Program-made: the position numbers and the translations under genes
Notes under the pieces: model-generated
What the model was told of the DNA's origin: nothing
The model's database searches: none
The model's input: the letters and a program-made list of their open reading frames with translations, nothing else
NCBI GenBank assembly: GCA_033439265.1
Contig: JAVTVX010000035.1
Span: 14,782,001 to 14,846,000, forward strand
DNA: 64,000 nucleotides
Direction of reading: 5' to 3'
Source of the DNA: Dillenia suffruticosa
Lineage: Eukaryota > Streptophyta > Magnoliopsida > Dilleniales > Dilleniaceae
Part shown: positions 11,701-21,584 of the stretch, piece after piece
How the letters are laid out: each line of letters begins with the position of its first letter
Position numbering within the stretch: the stretch's first letter is position 1

Positions 11701-14700
11701 ATAAAGAAGGGTTTCGATCATCCATCACCACTAGGATTGTTGTGTTGCCCCCACAATGTCCAGAAGTACAACCTAATCTAAAGGTATTTAAAACCTAATC
11801 TAAAGGTATTAATGCTAATATTCTGCTGTTAACATTAATAGCTTAATGAGGTTGAGCTTTATCTAGGGAAATCACCTAACATTTCATTATTCTAAAATCT
11901 TCATAAAAACACAATATACTACTGCTTATACTCCTTCCAAATTTCTTTGATGCACTTGGCCGGCCTCAGCCCCAAGAATTTTTTTTTTAATAGTAAGATT
12001 TATAGTCCTATAATCTTTTAGAAAACAATCAATCCAGTGCTCCTGGTATCAATGTTTTCCCTAATGGTTGTGAATTATAGACAAATTATGTTGCTAAGAC
12101 AATGAAACACTTCCGGCAACGGATACAAATTCCCGGGAGCTTCCATCTGACCAATCTCTCATGAATCCAGCAGAAAAAAATTTTATCTACACCTAGGTTT
12201 CCTGCAGAACCCTTCGTTTTGTATATCCCTATAACTGTCATGTCATTAGTAGCAATGCTCTATGCATAAAAGAAAATGGCAACCATACTGTTTTAAGCAG
12301 CAATCATGTCTCTTTGGTGTCAAAGAATTAGTAAATTAAAGAGAAAATTGTATATTCACTGAGATAAAACTGAAGATTTACCTTCATCGGGAAGCATAGA
12401 CTTCACACGTTTTGAGGCCATTTCAGCTCGATGGGCAGTGGTCATCTTCAGCAGGTGTTCCTGTAAAAATACTAATAAATAATAAAAAAAAAAAGAACAT
12501 CACTCATCATAGCACCAAACATTACATCTTAAGGCCACGAAAAGGCCAGACAAATGAAAATTGATAGGAATGGTGGCACCGAGTTTCCACACCTTTAGAG
12601 CATTGGGATCAAGATGTCCTGCAAGAATATCTGCAGTATCCTCGGGAGTCTCAGCTGACCCTCTAGCTTGTCTACATCATGGAGATAAATGTATGAGTAC
12701 AATGGCATATTCTCGGGCATTAAAAGCATCCAAAAGCACAAAGATATGCCATCCTAAACCAAGCAAACCTTTGGCTTTGTATGACTTTTTGTGCAGCGAT
12801 TTCCTAACAATAACAAACAAGAACCGGTAATTAGAAATGATCAAAGAGAAAAAACAACAATAACATGAGTCTTAATCTCTAGTTGGGGTCGGCCATTTGA
12901 AAAACAAATATTACAATTTTTTTTTTTTAAAAAAGAGAGAGTGTTAGTTTAATTTGTGTGGATTTTTCTACGTCATTCATTCCTATCTAAGATTATCTTT
13001 TCATTTAAATTCTTAACTATCATGTGTTAGGGAAGTAACAGCAAAGGCATAAAAACTGTTAGAGGTGGTTAGAAAGGTCTGTTTGAGTGAATATTGGGTG
13101 GTTAGAAAGGAAATTAGACTATAAATAGGATATGAGGGGAAGCAGGAAAGCGAGGAGAAAAATAGTGTTAAGTTTCGACTGAGTGGTGGCCAGTCTTACT
13201 CTCAGTGGACTAATTTTATCTTTTTTTCTGTAAATTTTCAGCTTTCAATGAAAGGGAGTTCTTGATCTTTCAAGAACTTGCAGTTCTTAATTTTTCTTTT
13301 CTAACAATTGGTCCGACCTGCCTTCTCTTCCCCTACTTATCTCTCTGTCTCTCTCTCTTTCCATCTTATCTCTTATACACCCGATATACTATTCATGACT
13401 CAAACAAGAATGGAAACGAAATTAGATACCTTGGAGAAGAGCATTGCCGAAATCGGGAAGAGCGTCATGACCTTGATAGAGGAAATGAACCACCGGCGCT
13501 CAAAAATGGACAGCTTGGAGGAACTAGTTGCCGCCTTACTCCGCCAAAAACTTGAAGGACGTGATGACGCAGGGTCGTCGACAATAGCCCTCAACAGCGT
13601 TCACGGCGGCCCTTCTCTCAACATCAGCTCCGTTCCCATTCTGGGAACAAACACACACACCGCACCCCCGTTTCAAGTCCCAGCGACCGACGACTTTCGG
13701 CTTATCTTGCGGCGACTTGATCTTTCCTCTTTTGATGGCTAGACCCCGCCGCATGGGTCGCTCGCGCAGAACAATTCTTCACAATCAATCGTGACGACGA
13801 TGAAATGAAGGTAGCGATGGCGATGGTCTCCATGGATGGACCAGCACTTCACTGGGTCCAGTGGCTTCTCGCTCAAAACCCATCGATTTCTTGGTGCGAA
13901 CTCACATCCGAACTCTTTATCGCTTCGGAGGAGGTCTATCATCAAATCCTTTCGAAGTCCTAGCTTCTACAAAACAGACGGGTACTGTCGACGCCTATAT
14001 TAATGAGTTCGTCGCCCGTGCGGCTCTCATCAAAGGATTGAATCCATCGATCCATCTAGGGCTCTTCCTAAGCGGGCTCAAAGATGAGATCCGTGTGCGA
14101 ATACGTTCGCACGAGAGCCTCTCCCTCTTTCAGACAATGAAGTTGGCTCGGGAGGTAGAACAAGAGAATGGGTTTTTTATAATAGGCTTTCTATCGGGTA
14201 AAGAGGACGGGCCCACTTCCCTCTCGGGTCGAGACACTGAGGCCAGTCTAACTCGGCTCCTAGGGGCTCCAACACCCATTATAACCCAAAACCATATACC
14301 CGAACCCAATTCTCTTTTAACCCACCCCTTGCTACAGAACCAACCAACACCCTACGGTCTTCCTTCCCAAACTCTCTGCACCCATCTTCACCCGCAGCAA
14401 CTAGAGCCTCCTGCCATTTGTCACATCAAGAGCTCTTGGATCTGTGATCAAAAGGGCTGTGTTTCAAATGTCGACAACCCTATCACCCACTCCACAACTG
14501 CCCCAACAAGAGCTTGCGAGCGATCATTCTTGGCGAGGATGAGATCCCATCGAATGACGAAGCCGCAAGTGACCTTGCAGCTGCAAAAACTTTACAATAC
14601 CATCCGAACATTCGTTAGAAAGAAAGAGCAGATGCTGATCCGCTGAAAATAAAAATAAAAATAAAATAAAAAATAAAAAATAACGGCTGGACCTTTCCAG

Positions 14701-16199
14701 ATTTTACTGGCAAATTTTCGAACTACAGCCTTGCAAATTTTCAAACTAAACTGTAGTTTCAGCAGGGGCAATGTTAGGGAAGTAACAGCAAAGGCATAAA
14801 AACTGTTAGACGTGATTAGAAAGGTCTGTTGAGGGAATATTGGGTGGTTAGAAAGGAAATTAGACTATAAATAGGATACAAGGGGAAGCGGGAAAGGGAG
14901 GACAAAAATAGTGTTAAGCTTCGACTGAGTGGTGGGCAGTCTTACTCTTAGTGGCAGACTGATTTTATCTTTTTTTCTGTAAATTTTCAGCTTTCAATGA
15001 AAGGGAGTTCTTGATCTTTCAAGAACTTGCAGTTCTTCATTTTTCTTTCCTAACATCATATCTTTACAAATAACTTATATCCAAGTTTTCAACAATCTAT
15101 CTCTATGTTTTACTAAATCTCCTATATTTAAATTCTTAGTTCTCCTAACCGGTACGTTTTTGAGTTTTCGTTGCACATGTTCAAACCCTTTCAAATGATA
15201 TTCTCGTATTTTATTCATAATTGAATTAACTCCCAACTTATTACGAATCTCTTCATTTTTAATTCTATCCCTTCTAGTTTTGTCACATATCCAGTTAAGC
15301 ATCCTCATTTTTGTTACAGCCATTTTCTGTTCTAATTGTTGTTTAATGGCCCAGCACTCAATCAATTTAAACGACTATATATATTTTCAAATTGAATTCA
15401 AATTTCATGTTCTGACCATTCCACAATGGCTTTTCGATGCCAAATGCCCTAATGTGATTTTGAATACATGAGAATTGATAGGTCATGTCTAAATATTGAT
15501 AAAAGATCCAATATAATTTTGGACATTCAAACTAATTTATTTGATTATTGGCATGCTATGCTTGAAGAAACAACATTTAAAATTGATGCTCAAATTAAGT
15601 TCCAGTTCCAAAAAAGTAATTGAGCAATATAAGTATCAGCAAGTCTTAGACCCCTTGTAAGTTACACATGTCCTACGCAGTTGCACATCCATATGAATAT
15701 ATACAAAGATACAAGTTTGTATGCCTATGAAAATGAAGGCATGCATGTGCATGGACACAAGCAGGTGCATTACAACATAAACTTTGGCAGAGATACCTGT
15801 TCTTGGACTACAGCATCCCGAGCAGCAATTTCAATGTCACTGACTTTTTCCATTTGAATTTTAAAGAAACAGCATTAAAAAGAATTACTTTGTTGCTAGA
15901 GCCCTTTCGTAGAACAGGTGACCCCTGGATTGATAATAACCTATCAAAGAAATCAAAGAAATCAAACAATTATGTAACTCACTTTATGATATCACTTAAG
16001 CATAAATCTATAAATGTGAACATCATATATATGGTATATTCCTGGCCCACATGTTGTTTCTGCACAGAAGACTTGATTCTATTTATTTCTGCTATTTTAT
16101 AAGAAAGTGGACAAATTTATTGCTGAAAAGACTCAAATTTAAAAAATAATAATAATTAAAGTTTAATTCAAAATACTACTTACCCATTTTTCCAGTCAT
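2176..16199 (-). CDS. PQBP1-like splicing-associated protein, apparently without WW domain (spliced)
   Basis: Ten coding exons join in frame with GT..AG introns: 16184-16199, 15889-15940, 15797-15839, 12769-12803, 12593-12671, 12382-12460, 8851-8872, 7867-7989, 7709-7760 and 2176-2328. Together they give 654 nt, 217 codons plus TGA. Visible in the product are a charged Ala/Glu/Arg-rich N-terminal half, then [19 protein letters not shown] (ending at residue 150), then [18 protein letters not shown] and YPSPGAVL (residues 176-183). The last matches the YxxPxxVL motif by which PQBP1 binds the U5 snRNP 15-kDa protein, so a nuclear role in splicing is likely. The C-terminal half is near-diagnostic for PQBP1. 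The 16199 start (MTGKMG) is the first usable ATG in phase; an upstream coding exon is not excluded. I found no WW-domain exon, and the 22-nt exon at 8851-8872 uses an uncertain donor, so the locus may be truncated or a pseudogene. Transposons in its introns inflate it to about 15 kb. Confidence 0.72.
4922..5277. mobile_element. MITE-like fold-back element
   Basis: The left end (GGAAAAGTACACTTAAC at about 4929) and the right end (GGTTAAGTGTCCTTTC at about 5255) are imperfect inverted repeats. Inside, variants of TGGTTTCAAGACTGCCACTT and its complement recur in opposite orientations, and no ORF is credible. This layout fits a short non-autonomous DNA transposon. Target duplications could not be fixed because both flanks are AT-rich. 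Confidence 0.55.
5461..5476. repeat. AAT trinucleotide run
   Basis: Five tandem AAT/ATA units in the AT-rich long intron. Confidence 0.6.
7150..7227. repeat. Short tandem duplication (about 40-bp unit)
   Basis: A block starting CTCATATTATGAGCACAAC occurs twice in a row, each followed by a form of ATAGTAC, with a few changes. The core CTCATATTATGAG is itself a palindrome. It lies in the long intron. Confidence 0.7.
7709..7760 (-). CDS. PQBP1-like gene exon ([17 protein letters not shown])
   Basis: Acceptor TTATAG, donor GTATGG, 52 nt. It completes the Trp of the preceding PRGGW and encodes [17 protein letters not shown], a conserved linker of PQBP1 proteins. Confidence 0.85.
7867..7989 (-). 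CDS. PQBP1-like gene exon (PSWKPP ... PRGGW)
   Basis: Acceptor TTATAG, donor GTATTC, 123 nt. It encodes [11 protein letters not shown], a basic patch, then [18 protein letters not shown] with a split Trp codon. This acidic-to-aromatic segment is the clearest PQBP1 signature in the window. Confidence 0.87.
8684..8742. repeat. (TA)n(GA)n compound microsatellite
   Basis: About 17 TA units pass directly into about 12 GA units. It sits in the PQBP1-like gene roughly 80 bases beyond the point (in gene sense) where coding similarity of the Gly-rich exon fades. The ORFs overlapping it are repeat artefacts. Confidence 0.95.
8851..8872 (-). CDS. PQBP1-like gene, short Gly-rich exon (3' end uncertain)
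   Basis: The acceptor GAGCAG is clear, and the exon completes Gly and reads NSETGN. A donor GTATGG at 8850-8849 gives the only phase that keeps the next exon (GPSWKPP) in frame. However, protein-like codons [13 protein letters not shown] continue past that donor to about 8811 without a usable splice site. The original exon was therefore probably longer and this donor may be cryptic. Confidence 0.5.
9105..9125. repeat. (AAAT)n microsatellite
   Basis: Five tandem AAAT/ATAA units in an intron. Confidence 0.7.
9600..10220 (+). pseudogene. LINE (non-LTR retrotransposon) reverse transcriptase remnant
   Basis: Broken plus-strand frames resemble the plant LINE ORF2 reverse transcriptase in the correct order. 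First comes [10 protein letters not shown] then DGISIEV, as in KMKNGKAxGPDxIPxEVWK. Next are [15 protein letters not shown], a TLVPLYKN-like stretch, and [14 protein letters not shown]. Last is [12 protein letters not shown], the FxDLxKAYDRV motif. Several stops and frameshifts separate the pieces and the remainder of RT is missing, so it is an old 5'-truncated copy in an intron of the PQBP1-like gene, opposite to the gene's sense. Confidence 0.72.
11771..11814. repeat. 22-bp tandem duplication
   Basis: ACCTAATCTAAAGGTATT occurs twice in immediate succession, suggesting a recent local duplication within the intron. Confidence 0.65.
12382..12460 (-). CDS. PQBP1-like gene exon ([14 protein letters not shown])
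   Basis: Acceptor TTACAG, donor GTAAAT, 79 nt. It encodes [20 protein letters not shown] followed by SMLPDE and a split Gly. The segment is charged and probably helical. It is phase-compatible with both neighbours. Confidence 0.8.
12593..12671 (-). CDS. PQBP1-like gene exon ([19 protein letters not shown])
   Basis: Acceptor ATGTAG, donor GTGTGG, 79 nt. The codons read [20 protein letters not shown] then DPNALK and end in phase 0. Confidence 0.8.
12769..12803 (-). CDS. PQBP1-like gene exon ([11 protein letters not shown])
   Basis: Acceptor TGTTAG, donor GTTTGC, 35 nt. It encodes [11 protein letters not shown] and the first two bases of an Arg codon. Small, but both splice sites are canonical and the phase fits on each side. 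Confidence 0.75.
13025..13306 (+). repeat. TR-GAG element 5' LTR
   Basis: 282 bp, TG...CA ends. It carries a TATA-like TATAAATA at 13121-13128, suiting an LTR promoter, and is about 95% identical to 14772-15055. Confidence 0.9.
13121..13128 (+). promoter_or_regulatory. TATA box of TR-GAG LTR
   Basis: TATAAATA is kept in both LTR copies (also 14866-14873), in the sense orientation of the gag ORF. Confidence 0.55.
13395..14646 (+). pseudogene. Ty3/gypsy-type Gag of the TR-GAG element, frameshifted
   Basis: The ATG at 13395 opens a coiled-coil-like N-terminus ([19 protein letters not shown], then a heptad-rich stretch). The retrotransposon Gag core follows: LSSFDG, then after a frame change [22 protein letters not shown], and [11 protein letters not shown], which matches the gypsy Gag pattern of FxGxDPxxWxxxAExxF and Y. 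.EF. The frame is lost near 13740 (stop TAG at 13740-13742) and again near 13919, each consistent with a one-base change, so this copy cannot make full-length Gag. It ends at 14646. A zinc knuckle is not obvious. The GC content exceeds that of the flanking intron. Confidence 0.8.
14772..15055 (+). repeat. TR-GAG element 3' LTR
   Basis: 284 bp, the partner of 13025-13306, preceded directly by a purine-rich tract and followed by TCATA (target duplication). Confidence 0.9.
15065..15375 (-). pseudogene. LINE ORF2 C-terminal remnant
   Basis: The minus-strand frame 15365-15075 reads [20 protein letters not shown], then a [17 protein letters not shown]-like stretch, then [13 protein letters not shown]. 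This matches the conserved tail after RT in plant LINEs (ECWxxK..., MRMLRWMCGxTRxDxIRNExIR, GHVxRR...PVRR). It lies next to the TR-GAG right LTR, on the strand opposite to the other LINE remnant, so it comes from a separate insertion. Confidence 0.75.
15797..15839 (-). CDS. PQBP1-like gene exon ([14 protein letters not shown])
   Basis: Acceptor AGTCAG, donor GTATCT, 43 nt. It completes an Asn codon and encodes [14 protein letters not shown]. The phase fits both neighbours. Confidence 0.75.
15889..15940 (-). CDS. PQBP1-like gene exon ([16 protein letters not shown])
   Basis: Acceptor TGATAG, donor GTAATT, 52 nt. It encodes [16 protein letters not shown]. Aromatic-rich and in phase with exon 16184-16199. 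Confidence 0.72.
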
Positions 16200-16222
16200 T
16201 TTTATCTCTTCAAATGGTAGTC
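16184..16222 (-). CDS. PQBP1-like gene, proposed start exon
   Basis: The donor GTAAGT at 16183 is the strongest splice site in the locus. The acceptor CCGAG at 16223 gives a 39-nt exon. The ATG at 16199 encodes MTGKM and a split Gly that joins YYQSRGH. Codons upstream of it in this exon are open, so translation could begin farther up if another coding exon exists. Confidence 0.5.
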
Positions 16223-17338
16223 CTCGGTGGAAATTTCATTAGAAAAGTGTGACATGGCATCAACCAAAGGTGCCTGTTCTCTTTCTTCATATTGCATGTA
16301 TAAATAATGCACGATCACCTTGCTTATTTTTAGCTTAAATTTTTATTTTTTCTGTCAAAGCATTTCCTCACATGAGGCGAGGTGTCTAACTCTGACTTTT
16401 GTTCCATCACTACAGCATCTCCAAAACTTCTTCTCACATGCAGTAGATGGTTCCCGACATCCATATTCTCCAGATTGGTTCATATTGTTAAAAACCCCCC
16501 AAATCACTGGTTGTTTCAAATCCTTTTTTCCTTGTTGGCCTAGTTGTTCATCACACCAATAAGAGAACTTATGGGATTGCTGTCTACACTCCCCATTTCC
16601 ATTTAAGATGTGTTGCATTTTATGGAGTTTTTCTCTATAACTATCAAACCCCTCAGAATTAACAAAACTAGGACATTATCTTAAATAAACTTTAGATCTC
16701 CACATAATATTTGACTTGCATCAGTGAAGATTAAATGAGATGGAGGGAGATATTTTCTGTTTTCCAAACAATGAGGCCATGCAGTTTCATTATATGCTCC
16801 AAAAAAATTAGTAATAGTGCATATGAAAGCAGACGCATTGCATAAGGATTTTGGTAAGGACTGAAGAACAGGCAGTGCAAAAGAATTTTGAGAATTCATG
16901 AATACCCAGAATCTGAAAGCTCAAGAATTCCAAGAATTTAACAACAGGATTAAACAAGGGGATAATTCCCAGCATATTCAAATGTAAGAAATCATGTCCT
17001 ATTACGTGCAGAAACCCAATTCACAAATAGGGTAAGGCTGAAGTCGGATGCATTACTCCTACTAGGCAGAATCAACAAGTTAAATCTACAAACACCTAGA
17101 CGGTACCACGCCAAATTTTCAAAATATAAGACACGGCAATCAAACTATTTATTTTTGCAGTAATACACAATTTTAAAACCTAGAAAAATAATTCCACGGA
17201 GAATAATATCAATAATTAAATGCAACCACAGTAAAGTAATTGACTAGGAAAGAGAAGAGAGGATAGAAAAGGTATAAAAAAAAAAAAAAAAAAAAAAACG
17301 CTCATTAGTTGTCATTCATAGATGAAGAACGAAGGTAC

Positions 17339-17520
17339 CTTTGTTTCTGGTTCTGTTGGATGCGTAACCTCTCTCTCTCTCTCTCGTCCCTCGTCCCTCG
17401 TCGCTCAACTGTGAGACTAAATCCCTGTCCTGCTTCGAGCTTCTTCTCCTGTGGAGAGGACTCACGGCTCACGAGAACCCACTTCCGGTCTGTGTTTGAA
17501 ACATGATCATTTCCATTTTC
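17339..17520 (-). other. Candidate 5' untranslated exon of PQBP1-like gene
   Basis: A GA-rich leader-like stretch ends in AACAAAG followed by the donor GTACCT at 17338, about 1.1 kb upstream of the proposed start exon. The start of transcription is not visible, so 17520 is approximate. An ATG-initiated frame here gives only Arg/Glu-rich sequence. Confidence 0.35.
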
Positions 17521-17599
17521 TTTTACAATTACCCTCGTTCTTCTCCAAAACATCATCATATCCACAATAGGTTTTACGTTTTCAATTAAGCCCCCGATA

Positions 17600-18661
17600 C
17601 CTTTAAAATATGGAAAAACGTAAAAGAGTCAATCTGGCACCTCGACTTAATTTCTAAGATTTCTGACCTAAACTTTATTAACTTTTGTTAATTTACGGGC
17701 ATATTTGAGAATTTTATTTTATTTTTATTTTATTTTATTTAATAATAATAAAAATATAAAATTTTATAAATAAAAATTAAATTTTCCTATACAAGAGAGT
17801 AAAATTAATATTAAGCAATTTTTTGTATTGAAAATCCCTTCCATCTAAATTACTCTAGGGAAACCTTTCCCAGACAAAACCCTTTGTCTTCCTTTCCATT
17901 CAACTTCCTTAAACTGGGTGATACCTAAATTGGTCATATTTGAGAAAATTAAAGTTAGACTCAACTCAAATTAAATAGATTTTTTAATACAAAAATTTTA
18001 TAATATATTAATAATTTTAGTTCTTTAAAAATTTAATTTTTACTTACAAAATTTTTATTTTATACAATTTAATTACAATTTATAACCTCTAAAACTTTTG
18101 AGATGACACTAATGATAATTAACGGAGTTCCTTTATTGATTTTCACAAGAAATCTAAAATTTGCTTTCGAATTATATTATATATTGTTCGACTCTCCTCT
18201 TTTTCTTTTTTATTTTTTTCTTCTCCAACAAAATTTCATGAAATTTGTGTGTAAGAGAGAGACATCGTTAGTAATCAAGAAAAAAAAAATCAAGTAATGA
18301 AACAGAAAGACAGCAAACTCCAAAAAACCTCAAATTTTTTACTCTCGTTAGCAAACTCTCCAATTGGAAAACACCATTAATCTTAACTATCATCAACAAC
18401 GTACAAACGTTTTATTGGTTTAATAGAAAAAACACTAACACTTCACACTAATAATCGGAATTCAAGTTTTGATAGTGATAAAAACGATGTTGGAAGAGCT
18501 CCCTTCAGATTGGGACCCAATAGCAGTTCAACCGAAATTAATAGAAACAAAATTTCGGATACTCGACAGTGAACCAAATCTAGGGGACTAAAAAAAATCA
18601 ACATCATCTTCAGCAAACTACTATTAATCTGGAGATACGAAATTAAAATTTTTTACTATCG
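17600..18661. other. AT-rich intergenic region
   Basis: No gene, RNA or element end was seen. It lies between the PQBP1-like promoter side and the copia insertion. Confidence 0.4.
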
Positions 18662-18666
18662 ATATG

Positions 18667-19098
18667 TGTTAGATTATATCATGACTCTATCATGCAGCGG
18701 AAGCATTAAACAATTTCGGAATTAAAAGTGTAGGGTTTTGGTAATACCTCAATGAACGATGCAATAATCTTTGGGGAACTACCAAATCCATATCTCGATC
18801 TACCTCGTAGACGGGATGATAATCACAGATCGGATTATCAACACAGTTTCACGACGTCTCAACTCTAGATCCGACGATGGAAATTCTCTCTCAATTTTGA
18901 ATTTTTTGCTTGCTTGATCTCAATCCCAGATCTAGATCTGTATTATTCTCCCTCTCTACCAATATTGGTTGGTTTTAGTATTATTGGTAGGCAAATCAAT
19001 TACCCAGAATTGATTTGGAATACCACCTTAAATGAGGGAGTTACATCCAAGACTTTCCTTATTTGGAAGATGCCTCACGTGGGCATATTTGACCTTCA
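18667..19098 (-). repeat. Copia element 3' LTR
   Basis: 432 bp, the left copy. It includes the palindrome CAGATCTAGATCTG at 18927-18940. Confidence 0.95.
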
Positions 19099-19112
19099 TC
19101 TCCCACTTGCAC
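19099..19112 (-). other. Polypurine tract of copia element
   Basis: The minus strand reads GTGCAAGTGGGAGA directly before the 3' LTR, as expected for the plus-strand priming site. Confidence 0.85.
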
Positions 19113-20130
19113 ACGAGGGCATTTTACGGTCATCTCGAAATCACAACTGATGTGATCTCTTTACATCACCCTACTGGATTTTCATACTGAGTTGGACGTC
19201 GTGCGACTAGCGAGTACACCTGCAGATGAAATATTTATCGATACACCTGTTAGGATGATCGAGTAGTCAACATTAGTACAATAATAAGTTCACAGCACCC
19301 CAAATCCAAGACTGGTTACATCCATCGAGCTATTTTCCTTAACAAAAATAATTCTCCATAAATCGCTCGAATATGTATTCACTATTGTATTCTAATCCCA
19401 ATATGGAAGAACACAAGAGATCGGTCGGTGAATACTATATCATGATATAACGTCAATTGGTTTTCCTTTTCCCAAACTTGAATCTATTAGTCTTAATGCG
19501 GTTGCTTTCCTAGACCTATCCCTCAAACCTCAATTTATATTCCGAGCTATCGGTAAACAAACTAAGATAGCAAACACCGAATCAAAACTTCAAGAGTCAG
19601 CCGAAAGTAATAAGGGTACGTGAGATCCCACCCCGTGGATCTCGGGTCTCACACAGTGGGGCTCGGGGATAAAATTTGTAATCAGTGCCTCAAACTAAAT
19701 AACTCCTACTATCTCTAGTCGTTTTATCACACGGGATATGAACGCATGCCATAGTGTTATTCCCCCATCTCACAAAGGGCGTATGTCAGATGTTTCTAAC
19801 ACTGTACAGGTACGAGAGTCAGTCTACACATAAAACTTTACCCAGAGATCTCAGAAAGAGTACGTCAGAGGCAATCTCACAAATTGCAGGTGCTTTCTGA
19901 GATCTCAAACCTGGCTTCTAGCAGGTAATACGGATGTGGGTACGTCCATGTCGGTCATATCACATATGATCTCATTCTGAACACATATCGGGACGAATTA
20001 TGTTCTAGCAGGGCTACTCTCAAAGCGTCTTACAACTAGAAACTGTTTTATCTCTACTCGCTCAGAATTGGAGGTGGTCACTCATGTGAGAGAGTCGATC
20101 TCGCCTGCTTGACATCTATATAACATCACA

Positions 20131-20176
<46 letters not shown>

Positions 20177-20289
20177 CAATAAAAGTAAGTGCATTGATTA
20201 ACATGCAATACTTATGTGACTGAATAATTCATCATATATATATAAAGAATCAATAAAGTATCAATGTCGTCAGTACTAGATGAGCAATG
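19113..20289 (-). other. Copia element region between RNase H and 3' LTR
   Basis: About 1.2 kb of non-coding element sequence, with a long (TA)n run at 20132-20174. No additional ORF is recognisable. Confidence 0.6.
20132..20174. repeat. (TA)n microsatellite
   Basis: About 21 TA units inside the 3' untranslated part of the copia element. Confidence 0.95.
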
Positions 20290-20768
20290 TCAATAAATCC
20301 TCAAACCCAATAACTTTCTATGTCCTAAGAAGGAGTCTCTAGTAATAGGTTTGGTAAAGGGATCAGCCACCATGTTGTGTGTCGAAATGTACCTGACGGT
20401 CACTTCACCCTTCTCGATAATATCTCTTACAAAATGATATCTGGTGTCTATGTGTTTGGTTCTACTATGGAATTTAGGGTCTCGAATATAGGCAATAGCA
20501 GCATGATTATCACAATAAATCATTACTGACCTCCCACTATCCGCTATAATCCCTAAATCATCTAATAGTTTTCGGAGCCAAACACTCTCCTGAATTGCAA
20601 CATAACAAGCCACGAACTCAGCCTCCATGGCTGATAGAGCAATACAGGTTTGTTTTTTACTGCTCCATGAAATGACACCATCATTGAGTAAAAAAGCAAA
20701 ACCTGATGTCGATTTACGCTTATCCAAATCGCCTCCCCAATCAGCGTCCGAATAACCCCAAGGTGCAA
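20290..20768 (-). pseudogene. Copia RNase H domain
   Basis: The minus-strand frame shows DKRKSTSGFAFLL, SSKKQTCIALSAMEAEFVA, IYCDNHAAI, TKHIDTRYHFVRD and MVADPFTKPI in order. These are the signature blocks of Ty1/copia RNase H (STSG, Sx-EAE, DN, KHIDxxYHFxRD, D-FTK), with the catalytic acidic residues visible. The domain itself is intact over 145 residues, but it is separated from RT by a frame change near 20770. Confidence 0.92.
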
Positions 20769-20774
20769 ATCACC

Positions 20775-21540
20775 TCATCCGTAACACAGAGAGAGGTTTA
20801 CAGTTCCCTTAAGATATCGAAGAATCTTTTTCACTGCTCTCCAGTGACCTCTTCCAGGATTCGCCTGATACCTACTCACCAGACCGACTGTATAATTTAT
20901 GTCCGGTCTTGTACACAACATTGTGTACATTAGGCTTTCCACCGTACTGGAGTAAGATACTTTACTGATTTCCCTCACTTCATCCTGAGTTTTATGACAC
21001 ATTTCCAGACTCAAACCTTCACCTTTGGTAATCGGAGTATCTATGGGATTACAATCACTCATCCCAAAACGTTCAAAAATTTTTCTAATGTGTCTCTTGT
21101 GAAAGAGCCAACATTCTTCTCGAGCGATACCTCTGGATCTCAACTCCAAGGATAAACTCAGCTTCACACATGTCTTTCATGTCAAAGTTGGATGACAACC
21201 ATGTTTTGATAGTCTTAATATATTCAATGTTGTTCCCGGCCAATATTATGTCATCAACATACAATGACAAGATCACAAATGAATTGTCACTCCGTATCAG
21301 ATAGACACAATGATCATTTTCGACCATTCTAAAACCATAAGATATCACAGTCTCGTGAAATCTTAGGTACCACCACCCGGATGACTGTTTTAGGCCATAT
21401 ATCGACTTTCGAAATCGACAGACCTTGTCCTCTTGACCTACTAGAACGAACCCCGAGAGTTGTTCCATATAGACCTCTTCATCCAAATTCCCATTAAGGA
21501 AAACGGTCTTTACGTCCATCTGGTGTAATTCCAGATCCAT
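20775..21540 (-). pseudogene. Copia reverse transcriptase core
   Basis: Motifs in order are MDVKTVFLNGNLDEEVYME, KSIYGLKQSSGWWYLRF, and YVDDIILAG at about 21235-21261, where YVDD is the polymerase active site. FILGVEI, then after a frame change KIFERFGMSDCNPIDTPI, and MYTMLCTRPDI follow. The frame breaks near 21120-21167 and around 20770. The order and spacing are those of a normal copia RT. Confidence 0.92.
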
Positions 21541-21584
21541 ACTAACGACAATCGCTAAAAGTAAACGGATCGATGTAAACTTGA

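Larger units (their letters stand above)
13025..15055 (+). mobile_element. Gag-only LTR retrotransposon (TR-GAG type), intronic
   Basis: Two terminal repeats (13025-13306 and 14772-15055) begin TGTTAGGG and end CTAACA. They are flanked by TCATG on the left and TCATA on the right, a five-base target duplication with one change. A tract AGCAGGGGCAA precedes the right LTR as polypurine tract. TTGGTCCGACC, one base past the left LTR, is the likely primer-binding site. The 1.5-kb interior encodes only a Ty3/gypsy-like Gag; protease, RT, RNase H and integrase are absent. Published plant TR-GAG elements have this layout and depend on an autonomous partner. The copy sits in a PQBP1-like intron, opposite to the gene. 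By eye the LTRs differ at about 14 of 280 sites plus two small indels. Confidence 0.88.

Noticed and set aside
16355-16618. 87-codon minus-strand ORF with several Cys residues upstream of the PQBP1-like start
   Set aside because: I considered a zinc-finger exon, but the Cys/Trp spacing fits no finger I know and no phase-compatible splice sites join it to the gene.
17305-17565. 86-codon minus-strand ORF at the 5' side of the PQBP1-like gene
   Set aside because: Arg/Glu-rich text from the GA repeat; better explained as part of a 5' untranslated exon.
18914-19150. ORF with a near-identical partner at 25696-25929, resembling a duplicated small gene
   Set aside because: Both lie in the two LTRs of the copia element, so the similarity is LTR identity and not gene duplication.
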